64,000 bases of DNA from Persicobacter psychrovividus (GTDB taxonomy: Bacteria; Bacteroidota; Bacteroidia; Cytophagales; Cyclobacteriaceae). The stretch is taken from NCBI RefSeq assembly GCF_036492425.1, contig NZ_AP025298.1, forward strand, positions 62,001 to 126,000, written 5' to 3'. Position numbers and translations under genes: made by a program. This document shows, piece after piece, positions 27,253 to 35,756 of the stretch; the stretch's first letter is position 1; each line of letters opens with the position of its first letter. Below the pieces are notes generated by a model. The model worked only from the letters and a program-made list of their open reading frames with translations, was not told the origin of the DNA and made no database searches.

Positions 27253-27837
27253 TTATATAATTTTTTTAAAAATTTTATCAATTGTTTTTTCACTAAATGT
27301 AGCCTTAGGTATCAGGCTCATTGTTAATGTTTTCTGACTTGGGGTCGCCCAAACGGCTAAAGCACATTGAATATTACTTTTATTGAATAATATACTTATC
27401 CGTGAAAATGATTTCCTTTGGTCGAATTCTTCGTCAATAAAAAATATGCCTTCTTGCTTAATTTTATGTCTTATACAAAGCTCTCCAATAGCTATATTGG
27501 GAAGCGTATAAACAAAATTGGCGGGGCTCGGGAAATAATGCTCTCGGTCAGTAATGGTTGCCAAATGCTTCTGATCTATGAGGTCAGAACCTTCGGTACT
27601 CATAAAAATAATCGACAATTGATCCATGTGAGTGACCATATTCTCTAACAGTAGGAACGCGGCCAGATAGGTCATTTTGGAACAAGTATCGAATTTGTAA
27701 AACTTCGGATACTTCCCGTCTATCTGCTGGTATATTTTCTTAAGAAATGAGTTAAAGGAGATTTGATCGTTTTTTATTTCCAACCCAACGCCTAATAACT
27801 CTTCATCTCTTAAATGTACAGTTGTTACTTCAGTCAT
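27253..27837 (-). CDS. Degenerate ketosynthase-like protein
   Basis: A 194-residue protein without known catalytic residues. The block SPANFVYTLPNIAIGELCIRHKI near residues 104-126 resembles the region of KS/CLF folds just before the active-site turn (SPxxFxYTLPNxxxGE). FDTCSKMTYLAAFLLLEN near 48-65 and MSTEGSDLIDQ near 78 also recall half of a thiolase fold. No Cys-His-His set can be placed. It sits 2 nt upstream of ACP 1 and overlaps the next ketosynthase by 8 nt. It may be a structural subunit of the elongation complex. Confidence 0.6.
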   Translation of the reverse strand: MTEVTTVHLRDEELLGVGLEIKNDQISFNSFLKKIYQQIDGKYPKFYKFDTCSKMTYLAAFLLLENMVTHMDQLSIIFMSTEGSDLIDQKHLATITDREHYFPSPANFVYTLPNIAIGELCIRHKIKQEGIFFIDEEFDQRKSFSRISILFNKSNIQCALAVWATPSQKTLTMSLIPKATFSEKTIDKIFKKII

Positions 27838-28942
27838 TTTGCCCTCCTCTTTTCAATAGAACACTGTAATTTACACCACCAAAACCAGAGCCGGTTTTCA
27901 ACAAAATATTGACCTTTGTTGTGGCTGCGTGCTCACTTACGTTTAATGGAATAGAAACCCCCATCTCTTTAAACCCAAATGTGCCGAGCACCAAACGGTT
28001 GTCCATTTGTGCGCTGCCAATCAAACTCTCCACAAGGCCCGAAGCACCAAGGGTATGACCAATATATCCCTTAAGCGAGTTCAGTGGCTTATGATCTATC
28101 TTCAACAATCCCATGGCCTTTGATTCCATTTCATCATTATAAGGGGTTGCTGTGCCATGAGCATTTATTGCATCAATCTGCTCGGTGGTAATCCCAGCAT
28201 CATTTATTGCCCTGTCCATGCTTTGCATCAGCCCTTCCCCGGTACGTGATGGCCCGGAGATGTGGTTAGCATCGTTGCTACCTGCCGCCCCGATAATTTG
28301 GACATCTTTACCAGAACAATCCATTTTACTTAACACTGCCAACGCAACGGCTTCCCCGATATTTAAGCCTTTGCGGTCTTTATCATATGGTTTGCATATA
28401 CCATTTTCCAAAGATTGAAAAGACTGAAAACCAGCGACGACAAATGGTGACAGGATATCAACACCAATAACAATAACTTGCTTGTACAGGCTTGCCTCCA
28501 GATACTGCTTTCCCCAATCCAGAGCAGCAATTCCCGAAACACAGGCCAGAGAAATTACCTCCGGTGTGTTTTTAGGTTGATAGGCTGATTTCAAAAAAGA
28601 CTGCATGGCCTTGATCACATTGACCTCTTTTGTGGTATCAAGTAAATCGATAGGCCCTTTAGTGGTGGCCACCAATAAAAGCGTGTCTGCTGATTGTAAA
28701 TCTATGGGAAAATCATTTTTTAGTTGGTCAATTGCTCGTGCCAGTAAGTTAAAGCACCGACTATCGTATGAATAGCCCTCCAAAAAGAAAGAGGGAATCA
28801 TTGAGCCATAAAAGGGATGAGCAAATTGAGGGTCGTCGATTTTCTTTATTGCAGACACCCCTTTTAGAATCTGATCAAAATGATGATTCACTCCTTCGCC
28901 AAGGCCTGTTAGCGCATACCGATAATTTATATATACTGACAT
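27830..28942 (-). CDS. Beta-ketoacyl synthase 2
   Basis: A 370-residue ketosynthase, somewhat shorter than FabF (about 410). The triad is intact: Cys134 in SLACVSGIAALDWG, His262 in NAHGTATPYND, His296 in GYIGHTLGASG. Similar to the ApeR-like synthases of aryl polyene clusters, which may handle starter priming. It overlaps the degenerate ketosynthase-like gene by 8 nt and follows the thioesterase gene by 10 nt. Confidence 0.85.
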   Translation of the reverse strand: MSVYINYRYALTGLGEGVNHHFDQILKGVSAIKKIDDPQFAHPFYGSMIPSFFLEGYSYDSRCFNLLARAIDQLKNDFPIDLQSADTLLLVATTKGPIDLLDTTKEVNVIKAMQSFLKSAYQPKNTPEVISLACVSGIAALDWGKQYLEASLYKQVIVIGVDILSPFVVAGFQSFQSLENGICKPYDKDRKGLNIGEAVALAVLSKMDCSGKDVQIIGAAGSNDANHISGPSRTGEGLMQSMDRAINDAGITTEQIDAINAHGTATPYNDEMESKAMGLLKIDHKPLNSLKGYIGHTLGASGLVESLIGSAQMDNRLVLGTFGFKEMGVSIPLNVSEHAATTKVNILLKTGSGFGGVNYSVLLKRGGQND

Positions 28943-28952
28943 TTACCCAAGT

Positions 28953-29399
28953 TTATTTTGATAACCACTTCGCCTTCCACTTTTCATAAAATGGAGGAGA
29001 GGTCAATTGTAGCTGCTGATCTGTATTTATAAATACCTGACAGGAACTACCTGTGGCGGCAACGTCACCCGTTTCAGCATTTTTGATCATGTACTCAAAG
29101 TATATTTTTGCGGCATCACAAGCCATATACCGGGTCGTGATCTCAGCAATATCACCATAACGGAGCGACTGCTTATAGTTACAATCTAACTTGACAATAG
29201 GAGTCAGTAATTCATTATGAAAATAGTCCATGTATGAAAGCTCAAACTCGTTACCGAAAGCCTCTCGTCCGTCTTCAAAATACTTGACATAGTTGCCATG
29301 CCAGACCACTCTCATAGAATCCACTTCACTGAACCTAACGGGAACCCGGCATACACTCACCAATGTCGTAGGATAAATTTTCGTTTTTCTTTTAGCCAT
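28953..29399 (-). CDS. YbgC/4-hydroxybenzoyl-CoA thioesterase-like hotdog protein
   Basis: A 148-residue hotdog thioesterase. VPVRFSEVDSMRVVWHGNYVKYFEDGREAFGNEF near residues 17-50 matches the family core; the usual catalytic Asp is in SEVDSM and the HGNYVKYFED helix is typical. It could release the finished acyl chain or edit stalled ACPs, like the thioesterase of aryl polyene clusters. Overlaps the dehydratase gene by 8 nt. Confidence 0.82.
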   Translation of the reverse strand: MAKRKTKIYPTTLVSVCRVPVRFSEVDSMRVVWHGNYVKYFEDGREAFGNEFELSYMDYFHNELLTPIVKLDCNYKQSLRYGDIAEITTRYMACDAAKIYFEYMIKNAETGDVAATGSSCQVFINTDQQLQLTSPPFYEKWKAKWLSK

Positions 29400-29823
29400 T
29401 TTCTTTTAGGAAGATTTTCAACTGAGCATTAGCGATCAAGTGATCTTCTTGTGAATCATATACCTCCGCACTAATTAAATGTACACCTGCAAATGTAGTT
29501 TCCTCACGAACAACGGTATATATACTACTCCCTGCTGGAACAGCCTGGTGGATAATCATCTTTTGAACGGCGCCGATAAAGCCAAGACCAACCTCTCTAC
29601 CTTCAGAAAGCTGTCGGTAACCTACGCCTGCAGCTGCTGTTTGCGCCATATTTTCGATAAGCCCCTCTTCAATCAGTTGGCCATCAGCAACAAATATATG
29701 TTGATAGGGAACAGAAAACTCTGTTTTAGTCATCTGCTCATCAGCTTTCACCAACCTGTCAATGAAAATAAATGGCGCTCTTTGAGGGATAAAATCCGTT
29801 ACCGCTGAATTCAATGAAATCAT
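29392..29823 (-). CDS. ApeP-like hotdog dehydratase
   Basis: A 143-residue hotdog domain. IPQRAPFIFIDRL near residues 11-23 corresponds to the FabZ LPHRxPFLLVDR motif, but the catalytic His is replaced by Gln (PQRAPF). EEGLIENMAQTAAAGVGY near 52-70 matches the active-site helix of ApeP-type proteins. It probably works with the other dehydratase at 22585-22938, as paired DH subunits do in aryl polyene synthases. ATG 29823 is preferred to a TTG two codons upstream. Confidence 0.75.
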   Translation of the reverse strand: MISLNSAVTDFIPQRAPFIFIDRLVKADEQMTKTEFSVPYQHIFVADGQLIEEGLIENMAQTAAAGVGYRQLSEGREVGLGFIGAVQKMIIHQAVPAGSSIYTVVREETTFAGVHLISAEVYDSQEDHLIANAQLKIFLKENG

Positions 29824-29829
29824 CTTCAA

Positions 29830-30903
29830 TTATTTTTTAGCACACTTAAGTAAGGTATGAGATATTCCAATATTCTGGAATTCTTCAACGACCCTCATTC
29901 CTGCTTGATCAACCATCTCGTACATGTCCTGAGAGTGATACATTCGGCTATTGCCATTTGCCAGTGCCGTAAAATATAAGGAAGTCGCATGAAGACTATA
30001 GGTCGAAGCCTGGTATTTTTGCTGATCCCAATACGTTTCCAAGATATAAACACAGCCATCATCGGATAGGGCATTTTTCGCACGAACAAGCAAGGATACA
30101 ATGTCTGGCTCTGAAAAACAGTCTAAAAACTGACTCATCCAGACCACATCATACCCCTTAGGGAACTCATGGCTATGATCCAGAAGATTTGCTGCAACAC
30201 CACTTACTCTATCTTGAAGGTTATTTACCTCAATATTCTTTTGAGCCATCTCCAATTGCCCTGGCAAGTCGAGAATATTAACTGCGACTTCCTGATTATA
30301 TTTCGCACATTGAATACTCCACTTACCGGTGTTTCCTCCTACATCAAGAAGACGTTTAACATTATGTGCAAAAACAATTTTCAGAACTTCCGGGAATGCA
30401 TTGTCACTGTAATAGTGATCAAAATCAAACCATGACTTCTGAACCTTCGGAGGCAATGAGGACAAACCTTCGTAAATAGTATCCCATTCACCAAACACTT
30501 TCAGCCCTACGGGTTTTCCTTGTTCAATAGAATCCTGAAGATTGAACATGCCCAAATAGTTCACATCTTGTGTGAAGTCCATATTAGCTTTGGTTAAAGG
30601 GTCACTTAGGATGAATAAACCGGTTTTGGTCAGGAAATATTGATCCTCTTGAACATAGACCATTTCCATACTCAAACCTGCCTCGAGCAAGACCGTCAAC
30701 CCATATTTTGAAACGCCCAAATCGGCACTTATCTGCTTAAGTTGACTACCCGTCTTATGTTTTTTCAAATAATCAAGTATACCTAAATTTCTCAAAGATA
30801 TAGCTGCCTGAAACATCATCGGGCCGAAAGCTATTTTCTGAGCATCAAATTTAGCCTGAACAGCTGATTTATTATCATTCCCGTAGGATCTTAAATCACT
30901 CAT
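29830..30903 (-). CDS. SAM-dependent O-methyltransferase-like protein
   Basis: A 357-residue methyltransferase with an N-terminal helical dimerisation region (winged-helix type, about 20-100) and a Rossmann domain with LLDVGGNTGKWSIQCAK near residues 186-202. Similar plant-type O-methyltransferases act on aromatic hydroxyl groups. The aryl end of flexirubin-type pigments can be methylated, so this may tailor the head group; the atom targeted is not visible from sequence. It sits 6 nt upstream of the dehydratase gene. Confidence 0.8.
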   Translation of the reverse strand: MSDLRSYGNDNKSAVQAKFDAQKIAFGPMMFQAAISLRNLGILDYLKKHKTGSQLKQISADLGVSKYGLTVLLEAGLSMEMVYVQEDQYFLTKTGLFILSDPLTKANMDFTQDVNYLGMFNLQDSIEQGKPVGLKVFGEWDTIYEGLSSLPPKVQKSWFDFDHYYSDNAFPEVLKIVFAHNVKRLLDVGGNTGKWSIQCAKYNQEVAVNILDLPGQLEMAQKNIEVNNLQDRVSGVAANLLDHSHEFPKGYDVVWMSQFLDCFSEPDIVSLLVRAKNALSDDGCVYILETYWDQQKYQASTYSLHATSLYFTALANGNSRMYHSQDMYEMVDQAGMRVVEEFQNIGISHTLLKCAKK

Positions 30904-30904
30904 G

Positions 30905-31801
30905 TTATCTATTCCAAAAATTGTAATAATTATACCATTGGTGTGGGTACTTCAATAATGTGCTTTCCAATGCTGAAACATAACGGTTTAGGCTAAGCAT
31001 TAAAACATTATTTTTTGCATCCGCTTGTCTTGGTAATTTAAATGACTGAGGAGCTGAAGCGTAAAAGTGATAAGTCGACAGGGTCGATTTCATGGCAAAT
31101 ACAAAGCTAACGGGTGCATTAAATTTACCCGCCAAAATATGAGGCCCTAAAGGAAAGTGAGCCGTTGCGTCCATAAATAAAACTTCCGCAGTGTTACTTT
31201 CGGATAAAGATCGATCACCATGGATACAGACAAACTCATTGTTACGAAGTGCTTCCTTGATCATTATCACATGCGACAAATCATCCTTTAGTGGGATGAT
31301 ATTAAAGGGTTGCTCGATGGTTTGTTGATTAATTACAGACTGAATTTTCTCAACTTCCCCATCCAACATCACTACATTAACTTTTACATTAATGCGCTTA
31401 AGCAATTGACCTGCAACGGCCCAATTGCCAATATGTGCCCCAAGGAGTATTCCGCCTTTACCATTATTGACCATCGTTTGCAAATGCTCCTCACCGTCGA
31501 ATTCAAATTTCAATTTACCCCCTCGGCCTGAAAGCATGGCGATTTTATCTAAAATGACCTGCCCAAAGGAAAAGTAGTTACGAAAAACCCAAAAAACACT
31601 ACTGAATGGATTTTTATGTAAGCGCTGGTTGAAGTAGCGGTATTGACTAATAAAAACCTTCGGCGCAAATACCCAGAAGTAGGATACCACCATAGCTAAA
31701 ATCAAATAAGTAAACCGCAAGCCAAAAACATCCAAACACCAAACGAAAATTTTATAACCCAACGGATTACCTTTACTTTTACCACTCCACCACTTACTCA
31801 T
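30905..31801 (-). CDS. LpxL/HtrB-like lipid acyltransferase
   Basis: A 298-residue membrane-associated acyltransferase. An N-terminal hydrophobic segment (LRFTYLILAMVVSYFWVFA, about 25-45) is followed by ILLGAHIGNWAVAGQLL near 118-134, which aligns with the His-containing site of late lipid A acyltransferases, and HGDRSLSESN near 193. Found regularly in aryl polyene and flexirubin clusters, where it is thought to acylate the polyene or its carrier lipid. It lies 1 nt upstream of the methyltransferase gene. Confidence 0.8.
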   Translation of the reverse strand: MSKWWSGKSKGNPLGYKIFVWCLDVFGLRFTYLILAMVVSYFWVFAPKVFISQYRYFNQRLHKNPFSSVFWVFRNYFSFGQVILDKIAMLSGRGGKLKFEFDGEEHLQTMVNNGKGGILLGAHIGNWAVAGQLLKRINVKVNVVMLDGEVEKIQSVINQQTIEQPFNIIPLKDDLSHVIMIKEALRNNEFVCIHGDRSLSESNTAEVLFMDATAHFPLGPHILAGKFNAPVSFVFAMKSTLSTYHFYASAPQSFKLPRQADAKNNVLMLSLNRYVSALESTLLKYPHQWYNYYNFWNR

Positions 31802-31804
31802 TCC

Positions 31805-32053
31805 TTATGAATTATGTTGTGTACGTTGGTAAACATAGTCGTAAAAATCGTTCAAAGTACGGATTCCTTCAAAGTCCTCACTCTTAACTTTAAAACCGAA
31901 TTTCTTTTCGATCACAACAACAAGGTCTACCAAATCAAGGCTATCCAAATCCAAGGCTTCCATCAGAGACTCATCAGCATTCAATTCGCCCTCAACCTCA
32001 AATTCCTCGATCAAAAAGATGTTTATTTTCTCAATTAGTTCCGTCTTTTCCAT
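31805..32053 (-). CDS. Acyl carrier protein 2
   Basis: An 82-residue ACP. MEALDLDSLDLVDLVVVIEKKFGFKVKSEDF carries the phosphopantetheine Ser38 in the DSL motif. Its 5' end overlaps the upstream ketosynthase gene by 23 nt. A second ACP beside an LpxL-like acyltransferase could serve the starter or the acyl transfer step. Confidence 0.9.
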   Translation of the reverse strand: MEKTELIEKINIFLIEEFEVEGELNADESLMEALDLDSLDLVDLVVVIEKKFGFKVKSEDFEGIRTLNDFYDYVYQRTQHNS

Positions 32054-33266
32054 ATTTTTTTAAAATTATTGCCGCATTTGTTCCACCAAATCCAAAAGAG
32101 TTAGTCAACAATGCATTAATTTTTGTTTCTTTTGTTTTGCTTACTATATTCAATTTTTGAGAGTCTTCGTCAGGCTCGTCAAAATTTATGTTTGGAGCTA
32201 CGAAATCATTATTCATCATGATGAGTGAATAAATAACTTCACTCGCTCCTGCCATCCAGCACTCATGGCCTGTCATTGACTTGGTGGAACTTACAAATGG
32301 TTTTTTTGCCCCGAATACTTCGTCAATAGCTTTGGCTTCATTTCCATCACCAACAGGGGTCGAAGTGGCATGTGCATTGACGTAATCGATTTCTTCAGCA
32401 CGCATTTTGGCTTGTTTCAAGGCTTTATTCAGCGCCCGTACTGGGCCGTCAACATTAGGTACTGATATGTGATCCCCGTTAGAGGAAAAGCCATAGCCGG
32501 CTACCTCAGCCAAAATAGTTGCTCCTCGTTTTACCGCGGACTCATAAGATTCCAACACTAAAGTCGCAGCACCACCACTCGGTACCAGTCCGCTTCTGTA
32601 TTTATCAAATGGCTTACTCGCTTTTGTCGGGTCCTCATTGGTTGCAAAAGCTCCAAGTGCATCAAAAGCTCCCATCGACTCAGCGTTAATCTCCTGCGCG
32701 CCACCACAAATAATCATTTCCTGCAAGCCGGCCTTGATCAGTGTGTAGGCCATTCCCACAGAGTGAGAACCACTTGCACAAGCCCCAGAGATGGTAAAGT
32801 TCACTCCTTTCAATTTAAAAATGGTTGACAAGTTCATTGTTACCGTACAGTTCATTGTCTGAAATAAAGGAGCTGATCCTATCAGGCTCGTATCCTTTTT
32901 CTCTCGCAACACATCAACACTGTCGATCACAGCCCGAGCACAACTATCATTTCCAAATAATATACCTACTTCATTTTGGTCTAAATATGCCTGATCAATA
33001 TTGGCCATTTTTAAGGCCTCAACAGTCGATACATAGGCATATTCGCCCTGTTCACCCAAACCGATACGCTGGCGTCTCTTCAATAGCTTTTTCAATTCCG
33101 GTTTAGGGACTAAGCCTGTCAAAGCAGATTGAAAACCTAATGCTATCCTTCTTGGATCGATGCCTATCCCTGAACGTCCTTCAAACAGGGATTTCTTCAC
33201 CTCATCAACACTCGTCCCCAGACATGAATAAATGCCTACGCCAGTGATTACCACTTTATTTTCCAT
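32031..33266 (-). CDS. Beta-ketoacyl-ACP synthase 3 (FabF type)
   Basis: A 411-residue FabF-type ketosynthase of usual length. Triad: Cys163 in TISGACASGSHSVGMAY, His299 in NAHATSTPVGDGNE, His334 in SMTGHECWMAGASE. It probably handles an elongation or priming step of the polyene. A 151-nt gap separates it from the ketoreductase gene upstream, the largest gap in the operon, so an internal promoter there is possible. Confidence 0.88.
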   Translation of the reverse strand: MENKVVITGVGIYSCLGTSVDEVKKSLFEGRSGIGIDPRRIALGFQSALTGLVPKPELKKLLKRRQRIGLGEQGEYAYVSTVEALKMANIDQAYLDQNEVGILFGNDSCARAVIDSVDVLREKKDTSLIGSAPLFQTMNCTVTMNLSTIFKLKGVNFTISGACASGSHSVGMAYTLIKAGLQEMIICGGAQEINAESMGAFDALGAFATNEDPTKASKPFDKYRSGLVPSGGAATLVLESYESAVKRGATILAEVAGYGFSSNGDHISVPNVDGPVRALNKALKQAKMRAEEIDYVNAHATSTPVGDGNEAKAIDEVFGAKKPFVSSTKSMTGHECWMAGASEVIYSLIMMNNDFVAPNINFDEPDEDSQKLNIVSKTKETKINALLTNSFGFGGTNAAIILKKYGKDGTN

Positions 33267-33417
33267 CTAAAAATTTTACCGTTTTTCAAGTTTAGGCGCA
33301 ACAAGTGAATCGCCTGGCGGATTACTTTTGCCCAATAATTTCTTATACCAAAGCCTTCAGTATTATTTCCCCTGAAAGAGCATTTCCTAAATGCGTATTA
33401 AATAATCCAGTTATAAA

Positions 33418-34155
33418 TTAGGTATATAACCCACCATTAATCGATAAGACCTCTCCTGTAATATAAGAGGAAGAAGAAGACGCTAAAAAAGAAATAGCGT
33501 CGGCCACTTCTTCCGCTTTACCGAATCGGTTCAAAGGAATCATCTTTTTCAAATCTTTTATCGGAAGATCCTCGGTCATATCGGTCATGATAAAACCAGG
33601 CGCTACGGCATTTACCCTAACTCCTTTCTTCCCAACCTCTTGTGCCAAGGCTTTGGTTGCTCCTATAACACCGCTTTTAGCAGCGGAATAATTAACTTGC
33701 CCCGCTTGGCCCTTTATTCCAGATAAAGAAACAACGTTGACAATATTACCTTTCTTATTGACCAGCATATTTTTCAAAAGTCTGCGTGTGCAATAGAAAA
33801 AACCATTCAAAGAGGTGTTTAATACCGACTCCCAACTTTCATTGCTCATCCACATCATCAAGGTATCATTACGAATACCCGCATTATTCACAAGCGTATC
33901 AATAAAAAGTTCAGGGTTCTGCTCATGCCACAGGTCCAATGCTTGATCCACCGCCTCAGCATCATTGACATTAAAAGGGAGTAACTCAGCGGTTGCCCCT
34001 TCCAGCTCAACAAGGCACTTTGTTTCTTCTGCAGCAACTATATTGGACTGATAATTAATCAGAATATGCGTTCCTGAAGTTGCCATTTTTATAGCCGTCG
34101 CACGCCCAATGCCTCGCGATGCTCCAGTAATTAAAATTACCTTTTTTGATTCCAT
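33418..34155 (-). CDS. 3-ketoacyl-ACP reductase (FabG type)
   Basis: A 245-residue SDR of FabG type. TGASRGIGRATA at residues 10-21 is the NADPH-binding loop, NNAG near 90, and the catalytic Ser143, Tyr156 and Lys160 lie in VVSLSGIKG and NYSAAKSG. It reduces the ketone formed in each extension cycle, before dehydration. It is the second gene of the operon, 13 nt after the ammonia-lyase. Confidence 0.9.
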   Translation of the reverse strand: MESKKVILITGASRGIGRATAIKMATSGTHILINYQSNIVAAEETKCLVELEGATAELLPFNVNDAEAVDQALDLWHEQNPELFIDTLVNNAGIRNDTLMMWMSNESWESVLNTSLNGFFYCTRRLLKNMLVNKKGNIVNVVSLSGIKGQAGQVNYSAAKSGVIGATKALAQEVGKKGVRVNAVAPGFIMTDMTEDLPIKDLKKMIPLNRFGKAEEVADAISFLASSSSSYITGEVLSINGGLYT

Positions 34156-34168
34156 TTTCTGCTTAAAA

Positions 34169-35698
34169 TTAATTTCGTTTATTGCCCAAAATTAGTGAGC
34201 GCATGTATTGTTCGATCTTCTTAGTTTCGATATGGGGAATGATGTCCTCAACGAAATTAGGAGTAATCTCACGTAACGATCCGTATAGTTGACGTGCGCT
34301 TTTAGATAATTCAGCAGACGCCTTCAAACAATCAATTCCTTGGATCATCGTAATTAATTCAATAGCGATTACCTGATATGTATTATTGATTACTCGATTT
34401 GTGATATTTGCTGCATTACAACCCATACTCACAACATCCATGTTGTCATTATTATTAGGAATGCTATGAACATACATTGGATTGGCCAGCATCTGGTTCT
34501 CTGCTGTTGTTGAAGCAGCCGTAAAAACAATCCCTTGAACTCCCATATTTAAACCTAAAACACCTTGATTCACAAATGGAGGAAGAATGTTGTTGATCTT
34601 AGAGTTACAAAGAAAGTTAACATGGCGTTCAGACAAAATAGACAGTTTCGCCATGGCTATTTTAAGTTTATCCATCTCAAAGGAAACATAATCTCCATGA
34701 AAATTTCCCCCATGAAAAACATCCTCTATATCCGAATCAATAACCGGATTGTCATTTGCAGAATTAAGTTCATTTAAAAGTACCGTTTCTGCTTGCTTGA
34801 CACAGTCCAAAATTGGCCCAAGAATTTGGGGAATACATCTCAATGAGTAGTATTCCTGCACCTTGTCTTTAAACTCAGCAACCTCTGTTTTTTTGTATAA
34901 ATGCTGATGTCTACTTTTAATTCTTGAGGCCCCTAAAAGCTTTTCTCTCATCATGGAGGCAATCTCGTTCTGACCCGAATGTCCTTTTACTTGATTAAGC
35001 TCTTTGGAGTAATGATCATCAAACGATGATACAATTTCATTCATCACACAAGAAGCTTGCAATTCAATATCCAAAAGATTATAAGCATGAACTAAGTTAA
35101 CAAGTCCAACACCTGTCATTGCCGAGGTACCATTTAACAAAGCTAATCCTTCTCTGATGTAAATATTTATCGGCTCTATATTCAATTCAGCAAAAACTTC
35201 CGCTGTAGGTCTAATCTTCCCTTGATACAAAACCTCTCCTTCTCCGATCAAGCATAAGGCTAAGTGTGCCAATTGAACCAAGTCACCACTTGCCCCTACA
35301 CCGCCATGTTCATAAATAACAGGCAGTACATTTAGGTTAAGTAGTTGAGTTATAGTCTCAAGCAGACTGGGGTGCACGCCAGATTTTACTTGAGCAAGAG
35401 AACATAAACGAGCGAACATAATGGCACGCAGAGCGACTTCAGGAAACATATCTCCCGCACCAGACGCATGGCTACGAATTAGATTGTATTGTAATTCCCT
35501 TAATTTACCATTTTCTATTTTATATTGAGCCATTGGGCCAAAGCCAGTATTGACACCATATATAACTTTATCTTTTGAAAAAGATTGTAGAAAATTAAAA
35601 TTGTCACCTACCTTTTGAATAAATTCGTCAGATAGTTGTATTTGATTGTAACCAAATACAACCTCCTTAAAATTCTTTAAATGTACCTCTCTAAACAC
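34169..35698 (-). CDS. Tyrosine ammonia-lyase-like aromatic amino acid lyase
   Basis: A 509-residue member of the HAL/PAL/TAL family. The MIO cofactor triad Ala136-Ser137-Gly138 lies in GGVGASGDLVQLAHLAL; GVNTGFGPMAQYKI and NLIRSHASGAG (Ser76-His77) line the substrate pocket. It closely resembles, from memory, the tyrosine ammonia-lyase of Flavobacterium johnsoniae, also in a flexirubin locus with an SH pocket motif. It should turn tyrosine into 4-coumarate, the aryl starter. First gene of the 22-gene operon. The start codon is GTG; an in-frame TAG lies just upstream. Confidence 0.85.
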   Translation of the reverse strand: MFREVHLKNFKEVVFGYNQIQLSDEFIQKVGDNFNFLQSFSKDKVIYGVNTGFGPMAQYKIENGKLRELQYNLIRSHASGAGDMFPEVALRAIMFARLCSLAQVKSGVHPSLLETITQLLNLNVLPVIYEHGGVGASGDLVQLAHLALCLIGEGEVLYQGKIRPTAEVFAELNIEPINIYIREGLALLNGTSAMTGVGLVNLVHAYNLLDIELQASCVMNEIVSSFDDHYSKELNQVKGHSGQNEIASMMREKLLGASRIKSRHQHLYKKTEVAEFKDKVQEYYSLRCIPQILGPILDCVKQAETVLLNELNSANDNPVIDSDIEDVFHGGNFHGDYVSFEMDKLKIAMAKLSILSERHVNFLCNSKINNILPPFVNQGVLGLNMGVQGIVFTAASTTAENQMLANPMYVHSIPNNNDNMDVVSMGCNAANITNRVINNTYQVIAIELITMIQGIDCLKASAELSKSARQLYGSLREITPNFVEDIIPHIETKKIEQYMRSLILGNKRN

Positions 35699-35725
35699 AG
35701 CCTACTTGATTAATTTAAATGGATG

Positions 35726-35756
35726 CAAATATATATTCTTACAAAGAAGAAAACAA
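35726..35756 (-). promoter_or_regulatory. Predicted promoter of the polyene operon
   Basis: On the minus strand, TTG (35756-35754), a 20-nt spacer and TATATTTG (35733-35726) match the Bacteroidota housekeeping consensus TTG/TTTG-N19-21-TAnnTTTG. The ammonia-lyase start lies 27 nt downstream. Confidence 0.75.
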
